Below are positions 41,660 to 50,300 of a stretch of 64,000 bases of DNA, piece by piece. The translations under genes were made by a program, and so were the position numbers. Positions within the stretch are counted from its first letter, which is position 1. Every line of letters begins with the position of its first letter. The notes below the pieces were generated by a model. That model was not told the origin of the DNA, ran no database searches, and was given only the letters and a program-made list of their open reading frames with translations. The DNA is from an uncultured Saprospiraceae bacterium (GTDB lineage: Bacteria; Bacteroidota; Bacteroidia; Chitinophagales; Saprospiraceae), in assembly GCA_937951615.1 (NCBI GenBank), contig CALFBH010000011.1:1-64000 (forward strand), written 5' to 3'.

Positions 41660-43327
41660 CTAAAACAAGCCACTAATATTTCCATCATCATCAATGTCAA
41701 TCGCTTCTGCAGAAGGAACAGCAGGCAAGCCTGGCATCCGTAGAATATTACCCGTTATGGGAATCAAAAAGCCAGCCCCGGCAGCAATCTCAATTTCTCT
41801 GACCGTTACAATAAAATCTTTAGGACGACCTAAGAGTTTTGGATTATCCGATAAAGACTTCTGTGTTTTGGCAATACAAATGGGCAATTTCCCTAAACCT
41901 AATCGTTCTATCTTTCTCAAATCTCGTTTTGCCTGTGCGGTGTAATCAATCGCTTTTGCACCATATATCTTAGTCGCTACGATTTCTATCTTTTCTTTGA
42001 CCGGCAAATCCCAGTCATACATGGGTGTAAATTTACCTTCAAATTTGGCGATTGTATCCACTACACCCTGCGCCAATTCTTCAGCTCCTGCTCCGCCTTT
42101 TGCCCAAGCTTCATTCAGAAATACAGGATGCCCCAATGCCTGACAACGTTCGCGAATAACTTCTATTTCAGCTTCTGAATCTGAAGTAAAACGATTGATC
42201 GCCACAACAACCGGCAGATTAAACTGAGCCGTATTTTCGAGATGTTTTTCCAGATTGGATAAACCTTGTTCGACTGCCTTAGCATTTTCTGGACCCAAGT
42301 CTTTCAATGCTACACCACCATGGTATTTCAAAGCACGAATAGTTGCAACCAACACAATTGCTTTGGGCGAAAGCCCCGCACTCTGACATTTAATATCAAA
42401 AAATTTCTCTGCGCCCAAATCGAAACCAAAACCAGCTTCCGTAACCACATATTCTGATAAAGACATGCCCATTTTTGTAGCTAAAACGGAGTTGGTGCCC
42501 TGAGCAATATTAGCAAAAGGACCACCGTGAATAATAGCTGGCGTACCTTCGATGGTTTGCACCAAATTGGGCTGAATAGCGTCTTTCAGCAAGGCTGCCA
42601 TAGCTCCCTGCGCCTTCAAGTCGCGTGCATAGACTGGTTTTTTATCAAAAGTAAAGCCTATGAAAATATTACCCAGTCGTTTTTTCAAATCACTCAGGCT
42701 AGTGGTCAGACAAAGAATTGCCATGATTTCGGAGGCAGCAGTAATGTCAAAACCCGTCTCACGCGGAATACCAAAACTGGTTCCGCCAAGTCCGACCACC
42801 ACATTACGCAAAGAGCGATCATTCATATCCATCACCCGTTTCCAACTAACCGTGCGCGGGTCAATATTGATGGAGTGGGTTTTGCTTTGAAGGTTATTAT
42901 CAATCAAAGCTGATAATAGGTTGTGAGATTTTTCAATGGCAGCAAAATCACCGGTAAAATGCAAGTTGATGTCCTCCATCGGCAAAACCTGTGAGTAGCC
43001 ACCACCCGTAGCACCACCTTTCATTCCGAAAACCGGTCCGAGAGAAGGTTCGCGCAGGACAACAGTCGTTTTGGCTCCGATACGATTCATCGCCTGCGTG
43101 AGTCCAATAGAAGTGGTCGTCTTGCCTTCACCCGCAGGCGTAGGAGAAATGGCAGACACCAGAATCAGATTGCTCTGGGCAACTTTTTCATCATCAATAA
43201 GTGATAAAGGCAACTTTGCCTTGTATTTTCCATACAAATTTAAATCATCGGGCGTCAATCCCAATTGTTCGGCTATCTGGGTAATGGCTTGCAGCTTGAC
43301 GGAACGGGCAATACTGATGTCTGTCAT
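41660..43327 (-). CDS. fhs: Formate-tetrahydrofolate ligase
   Basis: Enzyme joining formate to tetrahydrofolate with ATP (10-formyl-THF synthetase) for one-carbon metabolism. The family signature is clear: P-loop-like TPAGEGKTTTSIGLTQA at 63-79, VLREPSLGPVFGMKGGATGGG near 94-114 and MEDINLHFTGDFAAI near 121-135, then GGPFANIAQGTNS near 276. Length of 555 is standard. It stands alone on the minus strand between the toxin-antitoxin candidate and the serine-hydrolase unit. The partner FolD is not in the window. Confidence 0.95.
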   Translation of the reverse strand: MTDISIARSVKLQAITQIAEQLGLTPDDLNLYGKYKAKLPLSLIDDEKVAQSNLILVSAISPTPAGEGKTTTSIGLTQAMNRIGAKTTVVLREPSLGPVFGMKGGATGGGYSQVLPMEDINLHFTGDFAAIEKSHNLLSALIDNNLQSKTHSINIDPRTVSWKRVMDMNDRSLRNVVVGLGGTSFGIPRETGFDITAASEIMAILCLTTSLSDLKKRLGNIFIGFTFDKKPVYARDLKAQGAMAALLKDAIQPNLVQTIEGTPAIIHGGPFANIAQGTNSVLATKMGMSLSEYVVTEAGFGFDLGAEKFFDIKCQSAGLSPKAIVLVATIRALKYHGGVALKDLGPENAKAVEQGLSNLEKHLENTAQFNLPVVVAINRFTSDSEAEIEVIRERCQALGHPVFLNEAWAKGGAGAEELAQGVVDTIAKFEGKFTPMYDWDLPVKEKIEIVATKIYGAKAIDYTAQAKRDLRKIERLGLGKLPICIAKTQKSLSDNPKLLGRPKDFIVTVREIEIAAGAGFLIPITGNILRMPGLPAVPSAEAIDIDDDGNISGLF

Positions 43328-43416
43328 GGTTGGTTCTTTAAAATTTTATTAGATATAAAAGTAAGCAAACCGATCTTATATTTGACATTCTTTTCTAACA
43401 ATATTTTAAAGACGAC

Positions 43417-44598
43417 TTAGAGTACTATAGCTTCAATGTCGCTTAAAAGTTGATAAAAGAATTTTCCTTTTATTTCATCCGAAAAGAAAGTTCCTGTATT
43501 TTGCAGTGCTATAATAGTGATGTCTTTATTGGCATTATAAAGCATAATTGCTCCTGAACCGATCTGGTTTCCAAAATGTCCGTACCAGTCTTCTCCACTT
43601 ATGTTTACATTCATCAATCCCATTCCATATCCTGCATATACATTTCTCTCTTGTATTGCAAGAGGAACGTCAAGAAAATCAGTCATTAGTGATATGTTCG
43701 TTACCAAATTTCCACTTGCCAAAGCTTGTATAAATATCTTTAAATCGTTAGCTGTTGTAACTATTCCATCAGAGCCTCTTAATCCAACAGTTAGCGTAGT
43801 TTGTAGATCTGAAATGTTTTCAATTTTGCCGTCATTATATCTGTCCCAATAGCTATCAGCTAAACCTATAGGCGTTTGATCTGTGTGTTCTAAAAAATAG
43901 GTGTCATTTAAATTTAATGGGGCAAAAATCCTACTTTTTAATGCTTCAATATAATTTCCTTCAACTTCTTGAATCACTAATGTTAGTAGTGAAAAATTAG
44001 CATCAGAATAATGAAATTCTGTACCTACTTCTGATAGAGGTTCTTTGTCGTATACATACTCCAGTAATTCTTCAACAGTGTATAAGCTTGTTGGATTATT
44101 GAAAAAATTTGTAATAAAGTCTATTTCAAATATGTCTGGAATTCCTGTACGTTGTTGTAATAAATTCTTGATACTTACCGAATTTCCGTTAGGAATTTTA
44201 TCCGTAATATCTGTGCTAAGGTAATTGGACAATTTATCATTGAGATCGATCTTATTTTCTTCTACCAATTGCATAATAACCGTAGCAATATAAGTTTTAT
44301 ATAGACTTGCTGTATGGTGTATATGACAGGGATTCATTTTTATATTTTGTTCAATACTGGCATAGCCTGAGGAACCTATCCAAAGTCCATCTGTTGGATC
44401 ATCAATTAATATAGTCATCCCTACAAAACCATCATGAGCATATTTGTCTGTTAAAGTTTGAAAAGATGTAGCTTTAGGATGGTCTTGAAAGTTCATGGTG
44501 CAATTAATATCGTTCTCTGGGCTAAAATATTCTTTAGTACACGATACGATGCATAGAGAGAGTGCTAGGATAAATATGATTACTTTTATAGAGTTCAT
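43417..44598 (-). CDS. Serine hydrolase lipoprotein (class C beta-lactamase/PBP fold)
   Basis: Lipoprotein of 393 residues (lipobox LCIVSC, Cys20). The serine beta-lactamase-like fold is marked by Ser98-xx-Lys101 (TASLYKTY), a YSD triad (FHYSDANFSLL, near 192; YxN is usual) and a HxG-type motif in GHFGNQIGSGAIM near 335. The swap of Asn to Asp in the second motif is worth noting but occurs in related esterases and D-aminopeptidases. It could be a carboxypeptidase, esterase or peptide amidase; a true beta-lactamase is less likely. The last gene of a three-gene unit, overlapping the preceding gene by 4 bp. Confidence 0.83.
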   Translation of the reverse strand: MNSIKVIIFILALSLCIVSCTKEYFSPENDINCTMNFQDHPKATSFQTLTDKYAHDGFVGMTILIDDPTDGLWIGSSGYASIEQNIKMNPCHIHHTASLYKTYIATVIMQLVEENKIDLNDKLSNYLSTDITDKIPNGNSVSIKNLLQQRTGIPDIFEIDFITNFFNNPTSLYTVEELLEYVYDKEPLSEVGTEFHYSDANFSLLTLVIQEVEGNYIEALKSRIFAPLNLNDTYFLEHTDQTPIGLADSYWDRYNDGKIENISDLQTTLTVGLRGSDGIVTTANDLKIFIQALASGNLVTNISLMTDFLDVPLAIQERNVYAGYGMGLMNVNISGEDWYGHFGNQIGSGAIMLYNANKDITIIALQNTGTFFSDEIKGKFFYQLLSDIEAIVL

Positions 44599-45221
44599 GG
44601 TTTTTTAAATTTATAGGTGATTGAAATACTTGTTGTTGATTGTGGCATGATTGAAAAACTCTCTATGTCAAAATAGCTTGTTTGTATAAAGAAGTTGTGA
44701 TCCATTCCTATTCTAAATGGGTGTTTAGAATGCTTAGAAAGATCATATCCAAGACCAGTTTTAAACCCTATTAAAGAGGCAAAGGTACCTTTGTCCGAAA
44801 TTTTCTCATAGCTACCATCGCTTGTGTTTTGTTCGTAAATATCTCTTGGATGAAATTGGTCTAATAATCCTACATTTAAGGCTGTTTCAATAAACAAGCC
44901 TCTGTTGTGCGTGTATCTATAGCCTAAGCCAAAATCTATAGTTATGGTGTTTCCGATAACCTTGTTTCTAATAAAACCTAAATTGGATGATGCAAGTAGC
45001 TGGTGTTTTGGGTTTCTATTTAAGCCCCTTTCTGTTCCTATAGAAAGATATGGATTAAAGGCATCAAATGAATGTTGATATGGGAATCCTACCGCGTGAT
45101 TTCCGATAGCTATTTTTAGAGGGAATTTGGAATACTCTATTGCACTAAGGTCTTGTGCTTTAACTAAATGAGCGCTTGAGATTGCAAATAGAATGAATAA
45201 ATACTTCTTTAATGTTGTCAT
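44595..45221 (-). CDS. Predicted small outer-membrane beta-barrel protein
   Basis: Protein of 208 residues with signal peptide MTTLKKYLFILFAISSAHLVKA; the open frame begins 10 codons earlier at a site that gives no better signal. Alternating hydrophobic/polar strands with aromatic ends (LKIAIGNHAVGFPYQHSFDA, TIDFGLGYRYTHNRGLFIET, FRIGMDHNFFIQTSYFDIES) and the terminal SISITYKFKKP suggest an eight-stranded outer-membrane barrel. No family recognised. It overlaps the serine-hydrolase start by 4 bp and follows a Crp/Fnr-type regulator gene, so the three are likely co-expressed. Confidence 0.65.
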   Translation of the reverse strand: MTTLKKYLFILFAISSAHLVKAQDLSAIEYSKFPLKIAIGNHAVGFPYQHSFDAFNPYLSIGTERGLNRNPKHQLLASSNLGFIRNKVIGNTITIDFGLGYRYTHNRGLFIETALNVGLLDQFHPRDIYEQNTSDGSYEKISDKGTFASLIGFKTGLGYDLSKHSKHPFRIGMDHNFFIQTSYFDIESFSIMPQSTTSISITYKFKKP

Positions 45222-45277
45222 ATTACTTCTGTTATTATTAAATAATATCACAAAAGTAAAAGACCGTGTTATTAATA

Positions 45278-45297
45278 AAGTTACCCTATGGTAACTT
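45278..45297. promoter_or_regulatory. Perfect dyad between regulator and barrel gene
   Basis: AAGTTACC-CTAT-GGTAACTT, two perfect 8-bp arms, overlapping the stop codon of the Crp/Fnr-like gene. It could be an operator for that regulator or an intercistronic hairpin. Confidence 0.5.
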
Positions 45298-45874
45298 AGT
45301 TATTTTGAAGTAAATTTTTTCTTATTCTGCTCAAACTTTGAGGGGTAATTCCTAAATAAGAAGCAATGTGTTTTTGAGAAATTCTTTGTAGTAATTCAGG
45401 ATTATTTTCCATCAGTCTATGGTATCTTTCTTCAGCTGTTAATGTCATACTTTCAATTTGCTGATTTTGTTTATCTGAATAAGAGCTTTGTTCACCTGCA
45501 AGGAATAACATACTTCCAATGGGTGTTTTTTTGAGTATTTCAATGTTAGATTTACTGATACGTAACATTTTAGAGTCTTCCAAAGCAACAATTTCTATAG
45601 GGGAAGGTTTTCCCGATAATAGCGACATGTCATCTCCAAAAAAGTTGAATTCTAAAAATAGATCTGTACATATAAAGTTGTTTTCTTTCCAGACAAATAA
45701 GCCAACAGAGCCTTCTAATAAAAAATAACCATATTTTGCTGTTGCATTGGATGGTTTAATGACTTCATTTTTATTAGCCTCAACTTCTTCACATAAAGAT
45801 GCAAGCCTTTGCCAGGCTTCAATAGGAGCATTATAGTGTTTGTCAAATGATTTTTTTAATATTTCTGCAAGCAT
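45296..45874 (-). CDS. Crp/Fnr family transcriptional regulator
   Basis: Regulator of 192 residues. The N-terminal cyclic-nucleotide-binding-like barrel spans about 20-120 ([58 protein letters not shown]), and a helix-turn-helix lies at about 165-188 ([20 protein letters not shown]), the Q[16 protein letters not shown] form typical of Bacteroidota members. No Cys cluster, so not an FNR-type oxygen sensor. First gene of a unit with the beta-barrel and serine-hydrolase genes, with a palindrome after its stop codon. Effector unknown. Confidence 0.9.
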   Translation of the reverse strand: MLAEILKKSFDKHYNAPIEAWQRLASLCEEVEANKNEVIKPSNATAKYGYFLLEGSVGLFVWKENNFICTDLFLEFNFFGDDMSLLSGKPSPIEIVALEDSKMLRISKSNIEILKKTPIGSMLFLAGEQSSYSDKQNQQIESMTLTAEERYHRLMENNPELLQRISQKHIASYLGITPQSLSRIRKNLLQNN

Positions 45875-45891
45875 TTTATTGGTATTTTTCT

Positions 45892-45944
45892 CAAGACCTG
45901 ATAGATTTCAGACTTGAGAGGCTTGGAAAATCTATCAGGTCTTG
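45892..45944 (-). terminator. Hairpin terminator after the DUF2306 gene
   Basis: Perfect 17-bp arms CAAGACCTGATAGATTT (45892-45908) and AAATCTATCAGGTCTTG (45928-45944) with a 19-nt loop. The right arm contains the stop codon of the DUF2306 gene. It separates that gene from the Crp/Fnr unit. Confidence 0.78.
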
Positions 45945-46456
45945 GTCTTATCAAAAGCCGCCCATTTCTCCTTATTCCGAATAAAGAAAAGAACACCAAA
46001 AAACATCACGACTGCTGTGGCAACACCGATCATTTTATAAAACATCGTTGCCGGCACGCCATCTATGATGACGACTTTGGGAAGCCTGACCAGTGTTTCA
46101 GCAGCAAAAGCGCAGTAAAGACCAATCACTGACCAGTACATGAAATTATAGTGCATACTGATATAACCGATTGCTGGTTGCTTGGTCAGTATAGGAATCA
46201 TACCAGCCGATAAGGTGAACAAACTCACGACAGCCATCCAATGGAAAATACCAAATTTACCATAAAGATGATACAGCATAAATGCTGTAATAATCAAACC
46301 CATCATAGAAACGGCATAGACATAACCTATTCTTTTGTGTGTCTTTGTTCCTTTTGTTTTCAATAGGACAAGAGTTCCTGCAATGAGTGCGACAATAGAA
46401 AAAATAAGATGAACCAGTCCTGTATTGTCGCTGATAATGGTGTTGATGAAATTCAT
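45935..46456 (-). CDS. DUF2306 family membrane protein
   Basis: Membrane protein of 173 residues with four to five predicted helices: about 12-33, 44-64, 72-90, 102-120 and 138-160. The first half matches DUF2306 (GLVHLIFSIVALIAGTLVLL, KGTKTHKRIGYVYAVSMMGL, ITAFMLYHLYGKFGIFHWMA). The conserved His residues at His16, His40 and in YHLY/FHWM could bind metal or haem, as in related small membrane proteins, but the function is unknown. Its stop codon lies inside the right arm of the 45892-45944 hairpin. Single gene on the minus strand. Confidence 0.82.
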   Translation of the reverse strand: MNFINTIISDNTGLVHLIFSIVALIAGTLVLLKTKGTKTHKRIGYVYAVSMMGLIITAFMLYHLYGKFGIFHWMAVVSLFTLSAGMIPILTKQPAIGYISMHYNFMYWSVIGLYCAFAAETLVRLPKVVIIDGVPATMFYKMIGVATAVVMFFGVLFFIRNKEKWAAFDKTKT

Positions 46457-46633
46457 AATGAAGCTTGATTTAAAGGTAAAGACAGATGAAATTTATCAGC
46501 GTTGCACTATACCGTTTCATAATTTATAATTATTGTGGCTATATCATTACATCAAAAAAAACGACCTTTTGTTACCAGCCCAAGTTCCAAATACCTGAAC
46601 AATCTATAAAATTTCACGTTTAAATAAAAAAAG

Positions 46634-46664
46634 CAATGCACGCATTGTATTTTTTGTAACTTTG
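46634..46664 (+). promoter_or_regulatory. Promoter and dyad upstream of acyl-CoA dehydrogenase
   Basis: -7 box TAACTTTG (46657-46664) fits TAnnTTTG exactly, 60 bp before the ATG. Where the -33 box should be, there is a perfect dyad CAATGC-AC-GCATTG (46634-46647), a possible operator for a fatty-acid-responsive repressor. Confidence 0.55.
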
Positions 46665-46723
46665 CATAATTATATAAAAATAAAGTTAGACTTAAACTTG
46701 TACTTACACTTAAACTTAATTCG

Positions 46724-48517
46724 ATGCAAGATATAATAGAACAACAAGACGTCATCAAAGGCGGCGAATACATCATTCGCGAAACTCGTCCCGAAGAAAT
46801 ATTCATACCAGAGGAAATGGATGAAGAACAGCAAATGATTCGCGAGACCTGCGACGACTTTGTATATAATGACATTCATACCAATATAGAAAAGATAGAA
46901 AAGCAGGAAGATAATATTGCAGTGACCATGCTGCAAAAAGCTGGCGAACTGGGCTTGCTCTCTTCACATATACCCGAAGAATATGGTGGGATGAACTTAG
47001 ACACCAATACCAATACATTGATTTGTGAAGCTTTGGGCAAAACGGGTTCTTTTTCCGTCTCCTTCGCAGCGCATACAGGTATTGGCATGTTACCGATTCT
47101 GTATTTCGGCACAGAAGCACAAAAACAGCACTACCTTCCTCGTCTGTGTTCAGGTGAATTACAGGCTTGTTATTGTTTGACTGAACCTGGCTCTGGCTCA
47201 GACGCACTGGCTGCTAAAACCCGTGCCGACCTGAGTGAAGATGGAAAACACTACATCCTCAATGGACAAAAAATGTGGATTTCCAATTCTGGTTTTGCGG
47301 ATGTTTTTATTGTCTTTGCAAAAATTGATGGCGAAAAATTCACAGGTTTTGTTGTTGATGCGGGGACAGAAGGACTAACGCTAGGGGCAGAAGAAGATAA
47401 GCTGGGGATGAAAGGCTCTTCCACTCGTCAGGTCTTTTTTGAAAATGCAAAAGTACCTGCGGAAAATGTATTGGGCGAAATAGGAAAAGGGCATTTGATT
47501 GCTTTTAATGTATTGAATGTCGGACGATTTAAGTTGGGTGCATTGTCATTGGGAGCAGGAAAAGAAAGCATCAAATCAGCGGCAACCTACGCAAATGAGC
47601 GCGTGCAATTTGGTGTACCGATTGCCAGTTTTGGGGCAATTAAATACAAATTGGCAGAGCAAACGATTCGGAATTATGCCTTAGAATCAGCACAATATCG
47701 CGTTTCTCAAATGCTCCAGACAAAAATCAAATCATTGGTAGCCAGTGGAGTGGGGCGCGAGAAAGCCAAGCTCGAAGCCGCAGAAGAATATGCCATCGAA
47801 TGTGCTATTTTGAAAGTCTTGGGTTCGGAAGTACTGGATTATATTGTAGATGAAACCGTACAAGTTTTTGGCGGATTAGGTTTCTCAGAAGAATTTGGAG
47901 CAGCGCGGGCTTACCGCGATTCACGTGTCAATCGTATCTATGAAGGCACCAGTGAAATCAACCGGCTACTATCCGTCAATCAACTTCTAAAACGGGTCAT
48001 GAAAGGACAGCTCAACCTGACAGATGCAGCTTGGGCAGTACAAAAAGAATTGATGTCGCCGCCATCTACCAGCAAGCCAGAAGGCGTGTATCCAGAGGAA
48101 CAAATTGCTTTGGCAAATTTGAAAAAAATACTTCTCGTTACAGCTGGTTCAGCCGTTAAATATCAAATGGACGGGAAAATAAATCTCAAGCACGAGCAGG
48201 AGATCGTGATGAATATCTCGGATATGCTGATTGATGTTTTTGCTGCTGAATCTACTTTATTGCGTGTCGCAAAACTGAAAGGAATGGGACGCAGTGTGGA
48301 GACAGAAGAAGCTGCACTAAAAGTAATATTCAACGATACCATCTCTAAGGTAGAGAAATATGCAAAAGACGCTTTAGCGTCCTTCGCAGAAGGCGATGAC
48401 CTGAATTTGATGTTGAGCGGCGTCCGTCGTTTGGCTAGGTATGCACCAATCAATGTCAAAGCTGCTCGTCGCGTGGTTGCCGATAAGGTGATTGAGAAGG
48501 GCGGATATTGCTTTTAA
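46724..48517 (+). CDS. Acyl-CoA dehydrogenase (long, VLCAD-like form)
   Basis: FAD enzyme of 597 residues for the first step of beta-oxidation. The ordinary ACAD core fits residues about 25-430: YCLTEPGSGSDALAAKTRA near 145-163 (FAD and substrate), WISNSGFADVFIVFAKIDG near 180-198, KLGMKGSSTRQVFFENAKVP near 221-240 and the catalytic-Glu region RDSRVNRIYEGTSEINRLL near 400-418. The extra 170-residue helical C-terminal domain is like that of very-long-chain enzymes, suggesting long-chain acyl-CoA and membrane association. It is a single gene with its own promoter and a bidirectional terminator after it. ETF and thiolase genes are not in the window. Confidence 0.93.
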   Translation: MQDIIEQQDVIKGGEYIIRETRPEEIFIPEEMDEEQQMIRETCDDFVYNDIHTNIEKIEKQEDNIAVTMLQKAGELGLLSSHIPEEYGGMNLDTNTNTLICEALGKTGSFSVSFAAHTGIGMLPILYFGTEAQKQHYLPRLCSGELQACYCLTEPGSGSDALAAKTRADLSEDGKHYILNGQKMWISNSGFADVFIVFAKIDGEKFTGFVVDAGTEGLTLGAEEDKLGMKGSSTRQVFFENAKVPAENVLGEIGKGHLIAFNVLNVGRFKLGALSLGAGKESIKSAATYANERVQFGVPIASFGAIKYKLAEQTIRNYALESAQYRVSQMLQTKIKSLVASGVGREKAKLEAAEEYAIECAILKVLGSEVLDYIVDETVQVFGGLGFSEEFGAARAYRDSRVNRIYEGTSEINRLLSVNQLLKRVMKGQLNLTDAAWAVQKELMSPPSTSKPEGVYPEEQIALANLKKILLVTAGSAVKYQMDGKINLKHEQEIVMNISDMLIDVFAAESTLLRVAKLKGMGRSVETEEAALKVIFNDTISKVEKYAKDALASFAEGDDLNLMLSGVRRLARYAPINVKAARRVVADKVIEKGGYCF

Positions 48518-48532
48518 ATGATTTTAAAATAA

Positions 48533-48574
48533 AAAAGACGTAGGGGTGATTCATGAATCACCCCTACGTCTTTT
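48533..48574. terminator. Perfect 42-bp palindrome, bidirectional terminator
   Basis: Arms AAAAGACGTAGGGGTGATTCA and its exact complement, 21 bp each, with no loop bases. It lies between convergent genes and touches the stop codon of the 50215 gene. The central ATTCATGAAT is the same as in the 52899-52952 palindrome. Confidence 0.88.
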
Positions 48575-50215
48575 CTAATTACATCCCTCTATCTCAGCAC
48601 TAAACATCCCGCCCGGCTGAATCTGAAAATTATTGTCTAATATAATCATGTGACCTGCTTTGAATATCACGTTACCTGTTGATGGTACACTGCCATTAGA
48701 ATATACCTCAATGTCGGCATGGTATAAATTGTCTGGAATAGCGGCGTTATTAACATTAAGGTAAGCGGGACAGGTAGGCGTACAGGCTATGATTTCGTGT
48801 TGTGAAAAAGTGCTCTGACATGAACCACTTTCAACGATATAACGATAAAATCCTAAGGCATCCAGAGAGGGATCAAATATATTTCCGCCACTTGCAAGTG
48901 CCGGTAACCAATAACCATCTGGGTCAGGGGAGCCTGCTACTAATGAAAGTAAATCGAAAGGAGCATCTCCAGGACATACTTCAAAAACACCACCGGATAT
49001 ACCAGGATTGGGAACTTCAAATACATTAAGATTAAAAAAAGCAGTATCTACACAATTTGGAGTACTCACTATATTACTAATCGTGTAACTGCCTTCTACA
49101 CTATTTGCCAAATCAATTTCTCCTGTAGCAGCATTTATGGCCAAGCCCACACCAGAAGAATACACACCGTCTATTCCTGTCAGATGTGTAGGAAGTGGAT
49201 TAAAACCATCAGAAGTACAATAAGCCAAATCAGAATAGCCAAATTGAGCATCCGCTTCATCTATAATCGTCACCGCAACATCACTAACAGCAGTCACGCA
49301 GCCCAGAATGCTGACGGTATTGGTCACCACATAAGTACCTGGAGTAGCAAGGCTGGGAGCTATCAGTCCGGTACTCGTATTATAAGGTAAACCTGTAGGC
49401 GCAGAAAATGTTCCTGTTATACCTGTTGTAAAGATTGGCGTTTGATTAAAATCTGTAGAACAGTAAATGTCTTCAGGATAAGAAAAATCTGCACTTAGCA
49501 TATTGGCAATAGTCAGCGTAAAAGTAGCGACCTCATCCGGGCAGCCCGGCACGACAATGGTATTGGTCACTACATAAATGCCAGGTGTAGCGTTGCTTAA
49601 ATCTATCGCTCCTGTACTGATGTTGATGGCAAGTCCTGCCGAAGCGGTGTAAGTGCCGTCTGTACCGGTATTGTGCTGGGGAAGCGGGTCGGTTCCTGCG
49701 GTACAATAAATCGTCTGGGCATAACTAAACTCGGCATCCGGTACACCGGAAGGAGGCGTGGGCGTCATATTTTCTATACAACCTCCATTAAGAGCAACCT
49801 CTGAACCTGTAAATTCTATATTGGACGGGATACCGGCTGTGGTAATTGTAATCTGTGTACAAAAACCACCTGTATTGGGTCCGGGATTTAGCCAAAATCC
49901 TCCATTTATACCATCAAACTGCATGACTGTAGTCCCATCAAATCCTGATGCGACAAATAACTCGCCAGACTCTGGGCTGTTTAGACTACTTGTTGTTTGT
50001 GCTTCGACAAAAGTCGCTCCGGTTAATTCAAACCTTAGATAAGGGGTATAGACATTTGCACAAAATTCGATAGGAAAACTATATTGGCAATTACCGATAG
50101 AACTGGCTGTTCCTGTTTGTTGTATCAGCGAAACGTCGCAGGCAGAAAGTAGGTTCGGGATGAAATTTGACAGGCAAAATAACGAGAAAGACAGAAAAAT
50201 ACATTGATGTTTCAT
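48575..50215 (-). CDS. Secreted repeat protein with 3-strand C-terminal domain
   Basis: Protein of 546 residues with signal peptide (about 1-24). The N-terminal 125 residues form a Cys-containing beta domain (CDVSLIQQTGTASSIGNCQY). Three repeats of about 85 residues follow (about 145-410): (A/D)(D/Q)F(S/G)Y..xIYC, TG(T/I)DGTY or TGITGTFSAP, (A/L)INISTGAIDLS, GxY.(V/I)(T/S)N(T/I)V..PGC, each an Ig-like module. The C-terminal 65 residues (LYHADIEVYSNGSVPSTGN, VIFKAGHMIILDNNFQIQPG, MFSAEIEGCN) are the end domain shared with the 27758 and 33785 genes. No IYPNP sorting motif. Adhesin or matrix role is inferred. It converges with acyl-CoA dehydrogenase. Confidence 0.8.
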   Translation of the reverse strand: MKHQCIFLSFSLFCLSNFIPNLLSACDVSLIQQTGTASSIGNCQYSFPIEFCANVYTPYLRFELTGATFVEAQTTSSLNSPESGELFVASGFDGTTVMQFDGINGGFWLNPGPNTGGFCTQITITTAGIPSNIEFTGSEVALNGGCIENMTPTPPSGVPDAEFSYAQTIYCTAGTDPLPQHNTGTDGTYTASAGLAINISTGAIDLSNATPGIYVVTNTIVVPGCPDEVATFTLTIANMLSADFSYPEDIYCSTDFNQTPIFTTGITGTFSAPTGLPYNTSTGLIAPSLATPGTYVVTNTVSILGCVTAVSDVAVTIIDEADAQFGYSDLAYCTSDGFNPLPTHLTGIDGVYSSGVGLAINAATGEIDLANSVEGSYTISNIVSTPNCVDTAFFNLNVFEVPNPGISGGVFEVCPGDAPFDLLSLVAGSPDPDGYWLPALASGGNIFDPSLDALGFYRYIVESGSCQSTFSQHEIIACTPTCPAYLNVNNAAIPDNLYHADIEVYSNGSVPSTGNVIFKAGHMIILDNNFQIQPGGMFSAEIEGCN

Positions 50216-50300
50216 TTTGATTATAGCTTGGTGTACAGCTAAATTAGTTATTTTTACTTGACTTTTATAAAAATGAATAAAAATAGACTGTCACGATTTT

